Assembly (NCBI GenBank): GCA_017397725.1
Contig: JAFQIA010000008.1
Span: 1-64,000 of the forward strand
DNA length: 64,000 nucleotides
From: Clostridia bacterium
GTDB taxonomy: Bacteria; Bacillota; Clostridia; Monoglobales; Monoglobaceae
Direction of reading: 5' to 3'
Shown: positions 63,788 through 64,000 of the stretch, in pieces
How the letters are laid out: each line of letters opens with the position of its first letter
Position numbering within the stretch: the stretch's first letter is position 1
Translations under genes and position numbers: made by a program
Notes under the pieces: model-generated
Told to the model about the DNA's origin: nothing
What the model saw: only the letters and a program-made list of their open reading frames with translations
The model's database searches: none

Positions 63788-64000
63788 ATGGAGTTTCAAG
63801 TTGCGTCAAAGTATAAGCCTGCCGGCGACCAGCCCAAGGCGATTGAAGCCTTGTCTGCCGGTGTTTTGCGCGGGGATAAGTTTCAGACTCTGCTGGGAGT
63901 TACGGGCAGCGGCAAAACCTTTACCATGGCCAATGTCATTGAAAAAGTGCAGCGCCCGACTTTGGTGCTTGCCCATAACAAGACCCTTGCAGCACAGCTT
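63788..64000 (+). CDS. uvrB: Excinuclease ABC subunit B, first 71 residues
   Basis: Cut by the window edge. The visible part has the diagnostic start [20 protein letters not shown], the Walker [16 protein letters not shown] at about 39-53 and the following [13 protein letters not shown] (motif Ia). UvrB is the helicase-like damage-verifying subunit of nucleotide excision repair. Divergent from the heat-shock operon. Confidence 0.95.
   Translation, partial: MEFQVASKYKPAGDQPKAIEALSAGVLRGDKFQTLLGVTGSGKTFTMANVIEKVQRPTLVLAHNKTLAAQL

Overview
The window comes from a low-to-moderate GC, strictly anaerobic member of the Clostridia (Bacillota), probably a plant- or mucus-glycan specialist. The evidence is the Firmicutes gene order (hrcA-grpE-dnaK-dnaJ-prmA-rsmE with a perfect CIRCE; smc-ftsY; rplS-lepB-ylqF-rnhB-yraN), a class III (glycyl radical) ribonucleotide reductase, S-layer homology domains, strong AGGAGG-type ribosome sites and TTGACA-17-TATAAT-type promoters. 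Genus cannot be assigned from sequence alone.

Positions 1-37950 are a carbohydrate-use region. 1-2560 is the end of one sugar ABC operon (two permeases, then an unrecognised toroid-like protein). 2768-10497 holds an AraC/PocR regulator divergent from an operon of fucose-isomerase-like enzyme, FGGY kinase, DUF4432 mutarotase-like protein, class II ketose-phosphate aldolase and GH36 alpha-galactosidase: an aldose -> ketose -> ketose phosphate -> triose route of unknown exact substrate. 10536-11381 is a second AraC regulator, divergent from a run of co-directional genes from 11700 to 37886: an SLH-anchored surface protein, a large secreted partner with degenerate SLH-like segments, a four-repeat binding protein, two very large secreted clan GH-A hydrolases, a GH65 phosphorylase, a metallo-hydrolase, two ABC permeases, a lipoprotein binding protein, beta-phosphoglucomutase, a PHP phosphoesterase, an orphan EutH-like permease, a cytosolic GH30, an MgtC-like protein and a histidine phosphatase. 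Read together this is capture and cutting at the cell surface, import by an ABC importer without its own ATPase, then phosphorolysis (GH65 -> beta-glucose-1-phosphate -> PgmB -> glucose-6-phosphate) plus hydrolysis (GH30). I think this locus is the most likely undescribed system here.

Two tRNA-Ser genes (GCU, UGA) sit at 37951-38164. The last 14 bases of tRNA-Ser(GCU) plus two flanking bases recur at 2624-2639 in the same orientation, which looks like an attachment-site duplication flanking about 35 kb that holds almost all the sugar genes.

Positions 38199-64000 are core genome: M23 peptidase, a WalR-like regulator, rlmH, CPBP protease, proA, tatD, nrdD with a candidate NrdR box, smc, ftsY, rplS, lepB, ylqF, rnhB, yraN, an M19 dipeptidase, an aminotransferase, proC, a small membrane protein, rsmE, prmA, dnaJ, dnaK, grpE, hrcA, and the start of uvrB at the right edge. 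Several start sites were moved from the longest ORF to the codon behind the ribosome site; each case is noted in its entry.
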